This document shows positions 22,695 through 32,731 of a stretch of 64,000 bases of DNA, piece by piece (the stretch's first letter is position 1; every line of letters starts with the position of its first letter). This DNA comes from an uncultured Parabacteroides sp. (GTDB lineage Bacteria > Bacteroidota > Bacteroidia > Bacteroidales > Tannerellaceae): contig CAKUZF010000010.1 in NCBI GenBank assembly GCA_934718155.1, positions 1-64,000 of the forward strand. Direction: 5' to 3'. The notes under the pieces were generated by a model, which saw only the letters and a program-made list of their open reading frames with translations, did not search any database and had not been told where the DNA came from. Made by a program: the position numbers and the translations under genes.

Positions 22695-24476
22695 ATGGAA
22701 ACTGTAAAACTAACGATAGACAACCGGCCTCTTGAGGTGCCTAAAGGCACGACCATCTTAGAGGCCGCTAAGAGTATAGGCATTCATATCCCCTCGCTTT
22801 GCTACATGAAGCTGGAGGAGCTCAACTACGAAAACAACCCCGGCTCCTGCCGCATCTGTGTGGTCGAGATAGAGGGCCGACGCAACCTGGCCCCATCCTG
22901 CAAGCAGGAGTGCGCAGAGGGCATGGTGGTGCATACCCACACCCAGCGAGTGATCAACGCCCGCAAGACGGTCATGGAGCTGCTGCTCTCCAACCATCCC
23001 GCCGAGTGCCTGACCTGTAGCAGCAACGGCCATTGCGAGCTGCAAGACTTAGCGCATAGCTTGGGTATCCGCCAGATTCGCTACAAGGGCGAGATGTCGC
23101 ATTTCAAGATCGACCGCTCCCCCTCCATCGTGCGCAACCCCAACAAGTGCATCATGTGCCGCCGCTGCGAGACCATGTGTAACACGATCCAAACCGTAGG
23201 CGCGCTTTCGGCCGTCAACCGCGGATTTCAAGCCACGGTAAACACCGCCTTCTCGCGCGACATAGCCGGCAGTACCTGTTCCTATTGCGGCCAGTGCGTA
23301 TCGGTATGCCCCGTCAATGCGTTGAGCGGACGCAACACGCAAGACCCCGTCTTGGAGGCTTTAGCCGACCCGGATAAGATTGTCATCGCCCAGACGGCAC
23401 CCGCCGTGCGCACCGCCTTGGGCCGAGACTTCGGCTACAGTCCAGGCACACTGGTCACAGGCAAGATGGTCAGCGCCTTGCGCCAGTTGGGCTTCGACTA
23501 TGTGTTCGACACCGACTTTGCCGCCGACGTGACCATCATGGAAGAGGGCACCGAGCTGTTGGGGCGCCTAAGCCACTACCTCGCCGGCGATAAGGAGGTG
23601 AAGATCCCGCTGATGACCAGCTGCTGCCCGGGATGGGTGAGCTTCGTGGAGCAGCACTACCCCGAGTTGCGCGACCACCTCTCCACGACGAAGAGTCCGC
23701 AACAAATCTTCGGCGCGATCGCTAAGAACTATTTCGCCGAGAAATTAGGCATCCCCCGCGAGAAGATGGTGGTCGTCTCCATCATGCCCTGCTTGGCGAA
23801 GAAATACGAGGCCAGCCGCCCCGAGTTCAGTGTAGCGGGCAATCCCGACGTGGATTACTCCATCTATACCCGCGAGTTGGCCCGCCTAATCCGCTACGCC
23901 AACATTAACTTCGACGAGCTGCCCGACGGAGAGTTCGACGAGCCATTAGGCGCATCCACCGGAGCCAGCGTGATCTTCGGCACGACGGGCGGTGTGATCG
24001 AGGCCGCTTGCCGCACGGCTTATGAGCTTTACACCCAGAAGCCTTTGCCCAAGATCGACTTCGAGGAGCTGCGCGGACTGGATGGCATCCGCAGCGCAAC
24101 GATCGACTTCAACGGCACACCCATCAAGATAGGCATCGCCCATAGCTTAGGCAACGCCCGCAAGCTGATCGAGGAGGTGAAAAACGGCACCTCGCCCTAT
24201 CACGCCATCGAAGTGATGGCCTGCCCGGGAGGCTGCATCGGTGGAGGCGGACAGCCCTTCCACAAGGGGCGCATGGAAGTACTCAAGAAGCGAGCCGCCG
24301 CCCTCTATCAGGCCGATGCCGAGAAGCCGCTGCGAAAGAGCCACGAGAATCCCTTCGTGAAGCAGCTCTATAAGGAATATATGGGTGAGCCTTGCGGCCA
24401 TCGTGCGCACGAACTGCTGCACACCCACTATGTAGACCGCAAGGAGGTAGTCAGATTGTCGAACGATAAAAAGTAA
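22695..24476 (+). CDS. hndD: [FeFe] hydrogenase catalytic subunit (HndD/HydA)
   Basis: The 593-residue subunit has an N-terminal [2Fe-2S] domain (about 1-80), a His/Cys cluster motif (CLTCSSNGHC), two [4Fe-4S] sites (CIMCRRCETMC, CSYCGQCVSVCP) and all three H-cluster signatures: TSCCPGW, MPCLAKKYEA and MACPGGCIGGGGQP. A small-subunit-like tail ends the chain. All ligands are present, so it should be active. It produces or uses H2. The maturation genes hydE, hydF and hydG are not in the window. Confidence 0.95.
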   Translation: METVKLTIDNRPLEVPKGTTILEAAKSIGIHIPSLCYMKLEELNYENNPGSCRICVVEIEGRRNLAPSCKQECAEGMVVHTHTQRVINARKTVMELLLSNHPAECLTCSSNGHCELQDLAHSLGIRQIRYKGEMSHFKIDRSPSIVRNPNKCIMCRRCETMCNTIQTVGALSAVNRGFQATVNTAFSRDIAGSTCSYCGQCVSVCPVNALSGRNTQDPVLEALADPDKIVIAQTAPAVRTALGRDFGYSPGTLVTGKMVSALRQLGFDYVFDTDFAADVTIMEEGTELLGRLSHYLAGDKEVKIPLMTSCCPGWVSFVEQHYPELRDHLSTTKSPQQIFGAIAKNYFAEKLGIPREKMVVVSIMPCLAKKYEASRPEFSVAGNPDVDYSIYTRELARLIRYANINFDELPDGEFDEPLGASTGASVIFGTTGGVIEAACRTAYELYTQKPLPKIDFEELRGLDGIRSATIDFNGTPIKIGIAHSLGNARKLIEEVKNGTSPYHAIEVMACPGGCIGGGGQPFHKGRMEVLKKRAAALYQADAEKPLRKSHENPFVKQLYKEYMGEPCGHRAHELLHTHYVDRKEVVRLSNDKK

Positions 24477-24480
24477 GAAC

Positions 24481-24975
24481 ATGTGTTGTAAAGGACAGAT
24501 TTCGCAAGAGCAATTGGATCAGCTGCACGCCATTTGTGCAGCACGCAATAACGACCCCGGAGAGTTGATCAACATCCTCCATGCGGCCCAAGGACTGATA
24601 GGCTACCTGCCCGAGGTCGTGCAGCAGGTGATCGCGGCCGACCTCCACATCCCCGTTTCGCGGGTCTATGGAGTCGTCACCTTCTACTCCTTCTTCACGA
24701 TGGAGCCGAAGGGCAAGCATCCCATCTCGGTCTGCTTAGGGACGGCCTGCTATGTGCGCGGTGCGGAGAAGGTGCTCGAACAGATTGAGAAGGAGCTCGA
24801 GATCAAGGTGGGAGGAACAACCCCCGACGGCCTGTTCTCGCTCGACACACTGCGCTGCGTGGGAGCCTGCGGATTGGCCCCCGTCGTGATGATCGGCGAG
24901 AAGGTGTATGGGCGAGTCACCCCTGAGAAGGTGCACGAGATCCTGCAAGAATACTATGTGGAGGCATCCGAATAA
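24481..24975 (+). CDS. hndA: Hydrogenase NuoE-like [2Fe-2S] subunit (HndA/HydC)
   Basis: The 164-residue protein has the NuoE pattern: YGVVTFYSFFTM, then the [2Fe-2S] ligands CLGTACYVRGAEKV (Cys-x4-Cys) and CVGACGLAPVV (Cys-x3-Cys). It is the partner of the NuoF-like subunit. It starts 4 nt after hndD. The gene order B-C-D-A differs from the A-B-C-D order described for Desulfovibrio hnd. Confidence 0.9.
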   Translation: MCCKGQISQEQLDQLHAICAARNNDPGELINILHAAQGLIGYLPEVVQQVIAADLHIPVSRVYGVVTFYSFFTMEPKGKHPISVCLGTACYVRGAEKVLEQIEKELEIKVGGTTPDGLFSLDTLRCVGACGLAPVVMIGEKVYGRVTPEKVHEILQEYYVEASE

Positions 24976-24980
24976 GAGGA

Positions 24981-25012
24981 AGGGGAGAGACCAAGCGGTC
25001 TCCCCCTTTTTT
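24981..25012 (+). terminator. Terminator of the hydrogenase operon
   Basis: GGGGAGAGACC and GGTCTCCCCC form a stem with loop AAGC and a run of six T. It lies 6 nt after the hndA stop. Confidence 0.85.
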
Positions 25013-25036
25013 CTTGGGCCAGTGCCTGCCACTCGG

Positions 25037-26299
25037 CTACGTATGTCTCGTTTTGTTCGTTTCCTTATCCAGCGGATGAGCGTTGATTCGCAGTGCGTCC
25101 AATATCGATCGGTTGGCGATATCCACCTCCGAGGTGTCTAACGAGGCGAGGTAAATCTTCGTGGTTTTCTCGGAGTCGTGACCCATCGCCTCGCTGATGA
25201 CCGAGAGGGAGACATGCCGCTCTTTCGCCAGGGTGGCCCAGGTGTGGCGAGCCACATAGCTGCTCAGCGGCGCATTGAGTCCGGCCATCTCTTGGATGGT
25301 CTTCAAACTGTTGTTCATCAAGCGCAACGCACTCTTATACTGGCGGCGAGCGTCGGCCTCCGCATTGCGGATAATGGGGAGCAGATAAGGCGAGCCGCTG
25401 GTGTCGTACTTATCGACAATCTCCTGCATCATATCTTCCCATTTAATGGTCAGCTGTCGGCCGGTCTTTTGCCTGACGTAGCTCACCACGCCACCCCGCA
25501 GATCGGTCTTCCGCAGATAGGCCATATCCACAAACGACATGCCCCGCATAAACAGGGAGAAAAGAAAGAGGTCGCGGGCATAGTCAAGCTGCGGTGCGTG
25601 GCGGAAGTCGAGCTGCCGGATGCGTCCGATGGCATCCGAGGAGATGGCCCGTTTGCGGGTCTTAGCTACTCCCGTATAGACATGTTCGAAGGGATGGGCA
25701 TCCTTGGTGAGACCTTTCGCCACGGCCCTTCGATAGATGGCCCGGAGGTTGCGCAGGTAGTAGGAGGTGGTGTTGCTGCAAAGGCGCTGCTCCCGCAGGT
25801 GGTTCTCGAACGCCATCATCAGGCTGTCGGTCACCTTTCCCCAAGTCACTTCCTTGCCCCCGCTGAACTGCACGAAACGATTCAACACATAGTGATAGCG
25901 TTCGGCCATGGCGGTCTTTCCCATCGCCTGCAACTGCCCAACCAGATAGCGTCCGAAGGCTATCAGTCCTCGCCTGCCCTGTCGGCCGCCATATTCGTTC
26001 GCCACGTCGGCCGCACTGTAGCGACCCTTGCCTCGGCTCTCCAACCGCTCCACCACCTTCCGCAGCTTATCAAGCCCTGCAGCCAAGGTCTCGCTCGCCT
26101 CCAGCAGGTAGGCGCCGCGACAAGTGTCCGCCGCGACGGGCATCACCACCTCCTCTAGGTCGGCATCCCACTCGGAGGCATGGAGCGAAAGCCCCGAATG
26201 GATAAGCCGCACCATGCGGCGATGCATCACTTGATAATACAAAACTCCCTCTCCCTCGTTGCGTGAAGACGCTCTCATCGTAATCTTTATTGTTGCCAT
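25037..26299 (-). CDS. Tyrosine recombinase (phage-integrase type)
   Basis: From the ATG at 26297-26299 (MATIKITMRASS) the product has 420 residues; the open frame extends to a TTG at 26323. It has the arm- and core-binding domains of Bacteroidetes integrases (about 1-210). The catalytic domain shows FLFSLFMRGMSFVDMAYL (Arg), KTGRQLTIKW (Lys), ARHTWATLAKE (His-x-x-Arg region), MGHDSEKTT and the Tyr in KIYL. No excision gene, relaxase or element ends are visible, so it is a lone integrase, perhaps working on an invertible switch. It is convergent with the hydrogenase operon. Confidence 0.85.
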   Translation of the reverse strand: MATIKITMRASSRNEGEGVLYYQVMHRRMVRLIHSGLSLHASEWDADLEEVVMPVAADTCRGAYLLEASETLAAGLDKLRKVVERLESRGKGRYSAADVANEYGGRQGRRGLIAFGRYLVGQLQAMGKTAMAERYHYVLNRFVQFSGGKEVTWGKVTDSLMMAFENHLREQRLCSNTTSYYLRNLRAIYRRAVAKGLTKDAHPFEHVYTGVAKTRKRAISSDAIGRIRQLDFRHAPQLDYARDLFLFSLFMRGMSFVDMAYLRKTDLRGGVVSYVRQKTGRQLTIKWEDMMQEIVDKYDTSGSPYLLPIIRNAEADARRQYKSALRLMNNSLKTIQEMAGLNAPLSSYVARHTWATLAKERHVSLSVISEAMGHDSEKTTKIYLASLDTSEVDIANRSILDALRINAHPLDKETNKTRHT

Positions 26300-26383
26300 T
26301 TTTACACATTTATCAAAAAACAAAACAATAACGATAAAACAACGAATTTCTCACAAAACGGCCAACACAGACCTCGCTGATTA

Positions 26384-26438
26384 GAGGTTGCTCCGAGGCT
26401 GCTCCGAGGTTGCTCCGAGGCTGCTCCGAGGCTGCTCT
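26384..26438. repeat. Five 11-bp direct repeats upstream of the recombinase
   Basis: The unit GAGGYTGCTCC starts at 26384, 26395, 26406, 26417 and 26428, exactly one per helical turn. Weaker GAG motifs continue every 11-12 bp to about 26487. Confidence 0.8.
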
Positions 26439-26598
26439 TATCCTTGATTAGAGAAACATTAGAGCTTCGATTAGAGCAACGATAGAGCAAATGCGTATGA
26501 ACAGGGGAGCAGGTCTACATCCACCGTAGCGGTAGTTGTGCCAAAAAAAAGACAATAACCAGGGGAAGATGGTGGCTTTCACCCTGGGCGAGTACCAA

Positions 26599-26637
26599 AA
26601 AGGCGGCTCCTCTGCACGAAACAGAAGAGCCGCCTTC
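26599..26637 (-). terminator. Terminator of the GH125 gene
   Basis: AAGGCGGCTC and GAGCCGCCTT form a GC-rich stem; on the minus strand a run of T follows. It lies about 50 bp past the stop of the mannosidase gene. Confidence 0.75.
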
Positions 26638-26684
26638 CTTATAATTAGTTGCGGTTGCCCCGCGAAGGGCTTCGTAAAAAAGAC

Positions 26685-28160
26685 TTAACCTAAGAGATCC
26701 TTCAGTTTGCCCTCGTCTTGCAACTTAACGATCAGCTCGCCAAAGAGCGTGTTGGCCCAAGCGAACCAAGAACGGGTGTACTTGGCGCTGTCGTCTTTAT
26801 GGAAAGACTCGTGCATCAATCCCGTACCACCATCGTTGTCGCGCAAGGTCTCGATGCAATAACGAATCTCCGCCTCGTCGGTCGAAGTGGTCGCACGCAT
26901 AATCAAGCTCATCGGCCAAACGAAATCGAAACCAATGTGCGGGCCACCGATACCCTCGGCCGCCTTACCCTTGAAGAAGTAAGGATTGTCGGTGCTCCAA
27001 ACCAACCGACGCGTGTTCTGGTAGACAGGGTCGCTGGTCGGCACACTGCCTAAGAAAGGCAAAGCCAAAAGACTCGGCACGTTGGCATCGTCCATCAGAT
27101 TGCAGCCGCCGAAACCGTCCACCTCGTAGGCATACACCTTGCCATACTTCGGATGCTCAACCACACCATACTGCTTAACGGCCAGCTCCACCTCGTTGGC
27201 CAAGGCCTCGCAGCGCGCCGCGAAGTCGTTGTTCTTACGCACGGCACGCAGAATCTCTGCCACCTGGCGCAGAGAGGAGATAGCGAAGAGGTTAGAAGGA
27301 ATCAAGAAGCCAAACGTCGTAGCATCGTCAGACGGGCGGAAGGCCGAGAAGATGAGTCCAACGGGATTAGCCGGTGCACCCCATCCATCGTTGAGCATCG
27401 TGTCGCTCTGGCGATCGGTCACACGCTGGAAGCGATACGGGCCTTTGCCCTCTTTGCGCTGCTGCTCGCGGAAGGTGCGATAGACCGCCTCCATGGCCTG
27501 CTCCCACGTGTTGTCGAACACCGAGGTGTCGCCCAAAACCTTCCAGTAATGGTAGGCCAAACGGATGGCATAGCAAAGCGAATCGATCTCCCACTTACGC
27601 TCGTGAAGCTCCTTCTTCATCGTCGTACGGTCTTTCTCCCACTCGCTGCCAGTCGGGCCCTCGTTGAAGGCGTTGGCATAGGGGTCGATCAAGATGCAAG
27701 CCGTCTGGCGATTGATCGCTCCAACCAGCATCTGCTGCAACTCCTTGTCGTTCTTGGCCAGCACCACATAAGGATAGACCTGTGCGGAGCTGTCGCGCAG
27801 CCACATGGCGTGGATATCGCCCGTGATCACGAAGGTGTCGGGCTTGCCGTTCACCATCTTAAACTCGCAGGTCGTATCGAGTGTATTGGGATAGCAGTTC
27901 TCGAACATCCAAGCCAGCTTCTGATCTTTGATCTTCGCCTTTACGGCCTTGATCTTCGCCTCGACTGCCTTCGATGAGAACTTGCGCTCGCCGGGAGCGG
28001 GGCGCTTGGTGGTGAAATCGCCTGTCACCTTCGCTGCCAGTTTGCTATAGCTCTCCTTAGCCTCGTGCGGAGCCACTGCCTCGGCAAACATTTTCTCACC
28101 GACCATCAGTCCAGCAAGGGAAAGCGATCCGGCTTTTAAGAAGTTTCGTCTTGTAGTCAT
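26685..28160 (-). CDS. GH125 exo-alpha-1,6-mannosidase
   Basis: From the ATG at 28158-28160 the protein has 491 residues; a longer open frame extends into the yidC end but has no support. It starts TTRRNFLKAGSLSLAGLM, a twin-arginine-like signal. FVITGDIHAMWLRDSSAQ and GPTGSEWEKDRTTMKKEL are GH125 blocks. Enzymes of this family remove alpha-1,6-linked mannose from glycans, and members from gut Bacteroides and Clostridium are known. It would work in the periplasm on host or yeast N-glycan fragments. It stands alone, without a SusCD pair. Confidence 0.85.
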   Translation of the reverse strand: MTTRRNFLKAGSLSLAGLMVGEKMFAEAVAPHEAKESYSKLAAKVTGDFTTKRPAPGERKFSSKAVEAKIKAVKAKIKDQKLAWMFENCYPNTLDTTCEFKMVNGKPDTFVITGDIHAMWLRDSSAQVYPYVVLAKNDKELQQMLVGAINRQTACILIDPYANAFNEGPTGSEWEKDRTTMKKELHERKWEIDSLCYAIRLAYHYWKVLGDTSVFDNTWEQAMEAVYRTFREQQRKEGKGPYRFQRVTDRQSDTMLNDGWGAPANPVGLIFSAFRPSDDATTFGFLIPSNLFAISSLRQVAEILRAVRKNNDFAARCEALANEVELAVKQYGVVEHPKYGKVYAYEVDGFGGCNLMDDANVPSLLALPFLGSVPTSDPVYQNTRRLVWSTDNPYFFKGKAAEGIGGPHIGFDFVWPMSLIMRATTSTDEAEIRYCIETLRDNDGGTGLMHESFHKDDSAKYTRSWFAWANTLFGELIVKLQDEGKLKDLLG

Positions 28161-28188
28161 TTCGTTGTCAGTATATAAGTTAGAACAC

Positions 28189-30099
28189 TCATCTACGCTT
28201 GTTGGCCTCGCGAGCAGCCTGTTGCTTGCGAAGTGTCTCCTCATGCATCTTCTGCATCTCCTCCAGTCGCTTCATAAAGGTAGATCGCTTTTGGGGCTTG
28301 CGCTTGTTAGCCTCGAGCTTAGCCAAGAGCTTCTCCTCGTTGATGGTGAAGCGGAAGAAGATGGTCTGCAAGATGGTGATCAAAGTAGAGATGAAATAAT
28401 AATAGGTCAGACCCGACGCATACTGATTGAAGAACACCAGGAACATCAACGGCATGAGATACATCATCATCTGCATGCCCGGCATCTGCTGCTGGCCCGT
28501 GTTGGTCATCTCCATATTAAACTTCGTATAAACGATGTTGGTGATGGTCATCAACAAGCAGAAGAGACTGATATGATTGCCAAAATAGGTCGAGATCAAG
28601 GGAATGTTGGCCTCCCAGCTCACTATAGCATCGTAGGTAGAGAGGTCGTTGGCCCAGAGGAAGCTCTGGTGGCGCAACTCGATGGCCGACGGGAAGAACA
28701 TGAAGAGGGCAATCAAGATAGGCATCTGCAACAGCATCGGCAGACAGCCGCTCATCGGGCTGGCTCCGGCACGGCTATACAGCTCCATGGTTGCCTTCTG
28801 ACGCTCCAAGGCCTGCTCCTGGCCGGGATACTTCGCATTGATCTCCTCCACCTGCGGACGCAACACGCGCATCTTGGCCGACGAGATGTAAGACTTATAG
28901 GTGAGCGGGAAAAGAATGAGCTTCACGATCACGGTGAGCAGGAAGATCAACAGACCATAGCTGCTGATGAAACTGCCTAAGAAGTCGAACAGCGGAATGA
29001 TGAAGTATTGGTTCACCCAGCGGAAGATACCCCAGCCCAGCGGCACGAGCTTCTCCAGCTCCCACTCCTGACCCTCGGGCTGCGCCTCGTCGAGGTCTTT
29101 CAAGAGGGCGAACTTGTTCGGACCGAAGAAATAGGTCAGCTCTGTTGCCTGACGGCCTTGCAAGTCGAACGGGACGGCTGCGGTTGTCTTGAAGGTCTTC
29201 AGCGTGGTTCCGCTCGCGAACATCTTCGAGTCGAGCGATGCCTTATCGAATCCCTCGCCACCGGCAATCAGCACGGTCGAGAAGAACATATCCTTATAGC
29301 CCATCCAACGGAGGCGCTCCTCGAACTGCTTGCTGGCGTCGCGGGTCTCGGTCAGACGGTCGGGCTTGTCGGCCACGGGCTTATAGTTGAGCGAAACGTA
29401 ACGCTCCTCGAACGAACGGCCCTTCTCCTGCTGACGGATATCTTGCGACCAAGTCATGTCGAGCGCAGTGGTGCTCGGAGCGAGCAAGCCATTCAGGCCC
29501 GTACCCTTGATGTGGAAACCCACCAGGTAGCTATCGGGCTGGATGGTATAGATAAAGTCGAGGTGGCTTCCCTCGCCCACCGCCAAACGCATCGTCACGC
29601 CTTGCGCACTGGCCTCGACGGGCTGGAAATAGAGATCGGCAGTATTGACCACGCGGTTATCGGCCGTCACGAGCGTGAAGTTCAGCGCCGAGCTCTGCTC
29701 TTCGAAGAGCATCAACGGGTTGCCCTCGTAGTCGTCGTACTCCTTCAATTGGGCCGACACGATGCGTCCGCCCTTATTGCTTACTCGCAGGGCGAGCAGG
29801 TCGTTCTCGATGGTTGTCTGTTGATCCTGACCGGCCATAGCCTGGGCGAAGTCGCCAAAGCGTTGACGCATGCTCTGCAAGCGAACCGAGTCGGGCAGGT
29901 TGTTGATTGAATCCTGTAAGTGAGCCGCTTGCTGCTCTTTCTGAGCCAACTCCATCTGCTGGGTCATCTCGATCTGGGCAAGCGAATCTTGATAGTGGCG
30001 TTGCGCCTCAATCTGCTCCGGTGTGGGGCGATTGAACCAGCTGAAGGCAAACAACACGATGCCTATCAGCACAAATCCTGTGATTGTATTCTTATCCAC
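28189..30099 (-). CDS. yidC: YidC membrane protein insertase
   Basis: The 636-residue protein has the Gram-negative YidC layout: TM1 (about 5-20, ITGFVLIGIVLFAFSW, then NRPTPEQ), a large periplasmic domain (about 60-350) and the conserved membrane core from about 360 (YFIIPLFDFLGSFISSYGLL, MRVLRPQVEEINAKYPGQ, SPMSGCLPMLLQMPILIALF). The tail is very basic. It inserts proteins into the inner membrane, alone or with Sec. It is transcribed from the TACATTTG box at 30138-30145. Confidence 0.95.
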   Translation of the reverse strand: MDKNTITGFVLIGIVLFAFSWFNRPTPEQIEAQRHYQDSLAQIEMTQQMELAQKEQQAAHLQDSINNLPDSVRLQSMRQRFGDFAQAMAGQDQQTTIENDLLALRVSNKGGRIVSAQLKEYDDYEGNPLMLFEEQSSALNFTLVTADNRVVNTADLYFQPVEASAQGVTMRLAVGEGSHLDFIYTIQPDSYLVGFHIKGTGLNGLLAPSTTALDMTWSQDIRQQEKGRSFEERYVSLNYKPVADKPDRLTETRDASKQFEERLRWMGYKDMFFSTVLIAGGEGFDKASLDSKMFASGTTLKTFKTTAAVPFDLQGRQATELTYFFGPNKFALLKDLDEAQPEGQEWELEKLVPLGWGIFRWVNQYFIIPLFDFLGSFISSYGLLIFLLTVIVKLILFPLTYKSYISSAKMRVLRPQVEEINAKYPGQEQALERQKATMELYSRAGASPMSGCLPMLLQMPILIALFMFFPSAIELRHQSFLWANDLSTYDAIVSWEANIPLISTYFGNHISLFCLLMTITNIVYTKFNMEMTNTGQQQMPGMQMMMYLMPLMFLVFFNQYASGLTYYYFISTLITILQTIFFRFTINEEKLLAKLEANKRKPQKRSTFMKRLEEMQKMHEETLRKQQAAREANKRR

Positions 30100-30137
30100 G
30101 TTATTAAATTATATGTTTATATAGCTTTTCAAGGTCG

Positions 30138-30145
30138 CAAATGTA
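30138..30145 (-). promoter_or_regulatory. Promoter -7 box of yidC
   Basis: TACATTTG on the minus strand fits TAnnTTTG, 39 bp before the yidC start. Confidence 0.5.
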
Positions 30146-30188
30146 GCGATTTTCATCGACACAAGCTGCATATTCCAACAAATATACC

Positions 30189-30196
30189 TAAATTTG
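30189..30196 (+). promoter_or_regulatory. Promoter -7 box of ettA
   Basis: TAAATTTG fits TAnnTTTG, 35 bp before the ATG at 30231. Confidence 0.5.
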
Positions 30197-30230
30197 TGCA
30201 ATCAAAATATCATCTATAAACATACGGTGT

Positions 30231-31919
<1,689 letters not shown>

Positions 31920-31967
31920 GAACTAAAAAAACAGATATACATTATATATAATAAGGACAGATCAGGT

Positions 31968-32606
31968 ATGAAAAAGAATTTGTTTTCGTCGATAACCTTA
32001 GCGGCAACCTTGCTGCTGGGCCTCCCGATGGGTGTGAGCGCACAGAAGACCCACAAGTTGTTTAACGGCAAGAACCTAAACAACTGGAACTTCGTAGTAG
32101 AGAAAAACGCCGTGCCCGCCGAGCAAGTGTTTGGCATCCAAAATGGCGTGATCCACATCAAGGGACAGCCCTTCGGCTACATGTACACCAAAGAGAAATA
32201 TAGCAACTTCAAGCTGCATGTAGAATGGCGTTGGCCCGACGGAGCGTCGAACAGCGGAATCTTCCTGCTGATTGCCGACCCGAAGAACCCCTTCCCTAAC
32301 GGCATCGAATGTCAGTTGCATGCCGGCGACGCAGGCGACTTCGTATTGCTGGGCGGTTCGGAGCTGGCTGAGTTCGAGGGCCCACGGCCCGAGTTTCCCG
32401 TAGTGAAGAAGGCACACGACTCCTCGGAGAAACCTGTAGGCGAATGGAATGAGGCCAACATCTTCGTGAAGAACGGAGTCATCACCGTTTACATCAATGG
32501 CGTTTACCAAAACACCGGCACGAACAAGGTGAAAGAGGGCTTCGTAGGCTTGCAAAGCGAGGGACACGATGTGCAATTCCGCAACGTCACCCTCACGGAA
32601 TGGTAA
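31968..32606 (+). CDS. Secreted DUF1080 protein (3-keto-disaccharide hydrolase-like)
   Basis: The 212-residue protein has a signal peptide (ATLLLGLPMGVSAQ) and one concanavalin-like DUF1080 domain: LFNGKNLNNWNFV, FKLHVEWRWPDGASNSGIFL and WNEANIFVKNGVITVYINGV are family blocks. This domain occurs in enzymes cutting 3-keto-glycosides and in sugar-binding proteins. It lies 48 nt after ettA, but the two need not be related. A second DUF1080 gene is at 44737. Confidence 0.85.
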   Translation: MKKNLFSSITLAATLLLGLPMGVSAQKTHKLFNGKNLNNWNFVVEKNAVPAEQVFGIQNGVIHIKGQPFGYMYTKEKYSNFKLHVEWRWPDGASNSGIFLLIADPKNPFPNGIECQLHAGDAGDFVLLGGSELAEFEGPRPEFPVVKKAHDSSEKPVGEWNEANIFVKNGVITVYINGVYQNTGTNKVKEGFVGLQSEGHDVQFRNVTLTEW

Positions 32607-32644
32607 GATTTTTCAGAAAGGTGCGGTAAATACAATATTTATCG

Positions 32645-32652
32645 TACCTTTG
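32645..32652 (+). promoter_or_regulatory. Promoter -7 box of glyA
   Basis: TACCTTTG fits TAnnTTTG; the transcript should start near 32658. Confidence 0.55.
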
Positions 32653-32657
32653 CCTCC

Positions 32658-32696
32658 GGATTCAACATTCCCCCTCTTTAGAGGGGAAACGAATCC
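32658..32696 (+). promoter_or_regulatory. Hairpin at the 5' end of the glyA leader
   Basis: An outer pair GGATTC/GAATCC encloses an inner stem CCCCTC/GAGGGG with loop TTTA. No T run follows, so it is not a terminator. It would form the very start of the mRNA. Confidence 0.5.
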
Positions 32697-32731
32697 TTGA
32701 AGAATCATTGTAATATCTAAATCACAACGTC

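Larger units (their letters stand above)
26300..26684. other. Gene-free stretch with phased repeats and a terminator
   Basis: It holds the 11-bp repeat array at 26384-26438, further TTAGAG motifs at 26448, 26459, 26471 and ATAGAG at 26482, and the terminator at 26599-26637. The short frame at 26302-26490 is just the repeats translated. Confidence 0.55.

Noticed and set aside
26302..26490. 62-residue frame upstream of the recombinase
   Set aside because: It is a translation of the 11-bp repeats (SEQPRSSLGAT-like), without ribosome site or homology pattern.
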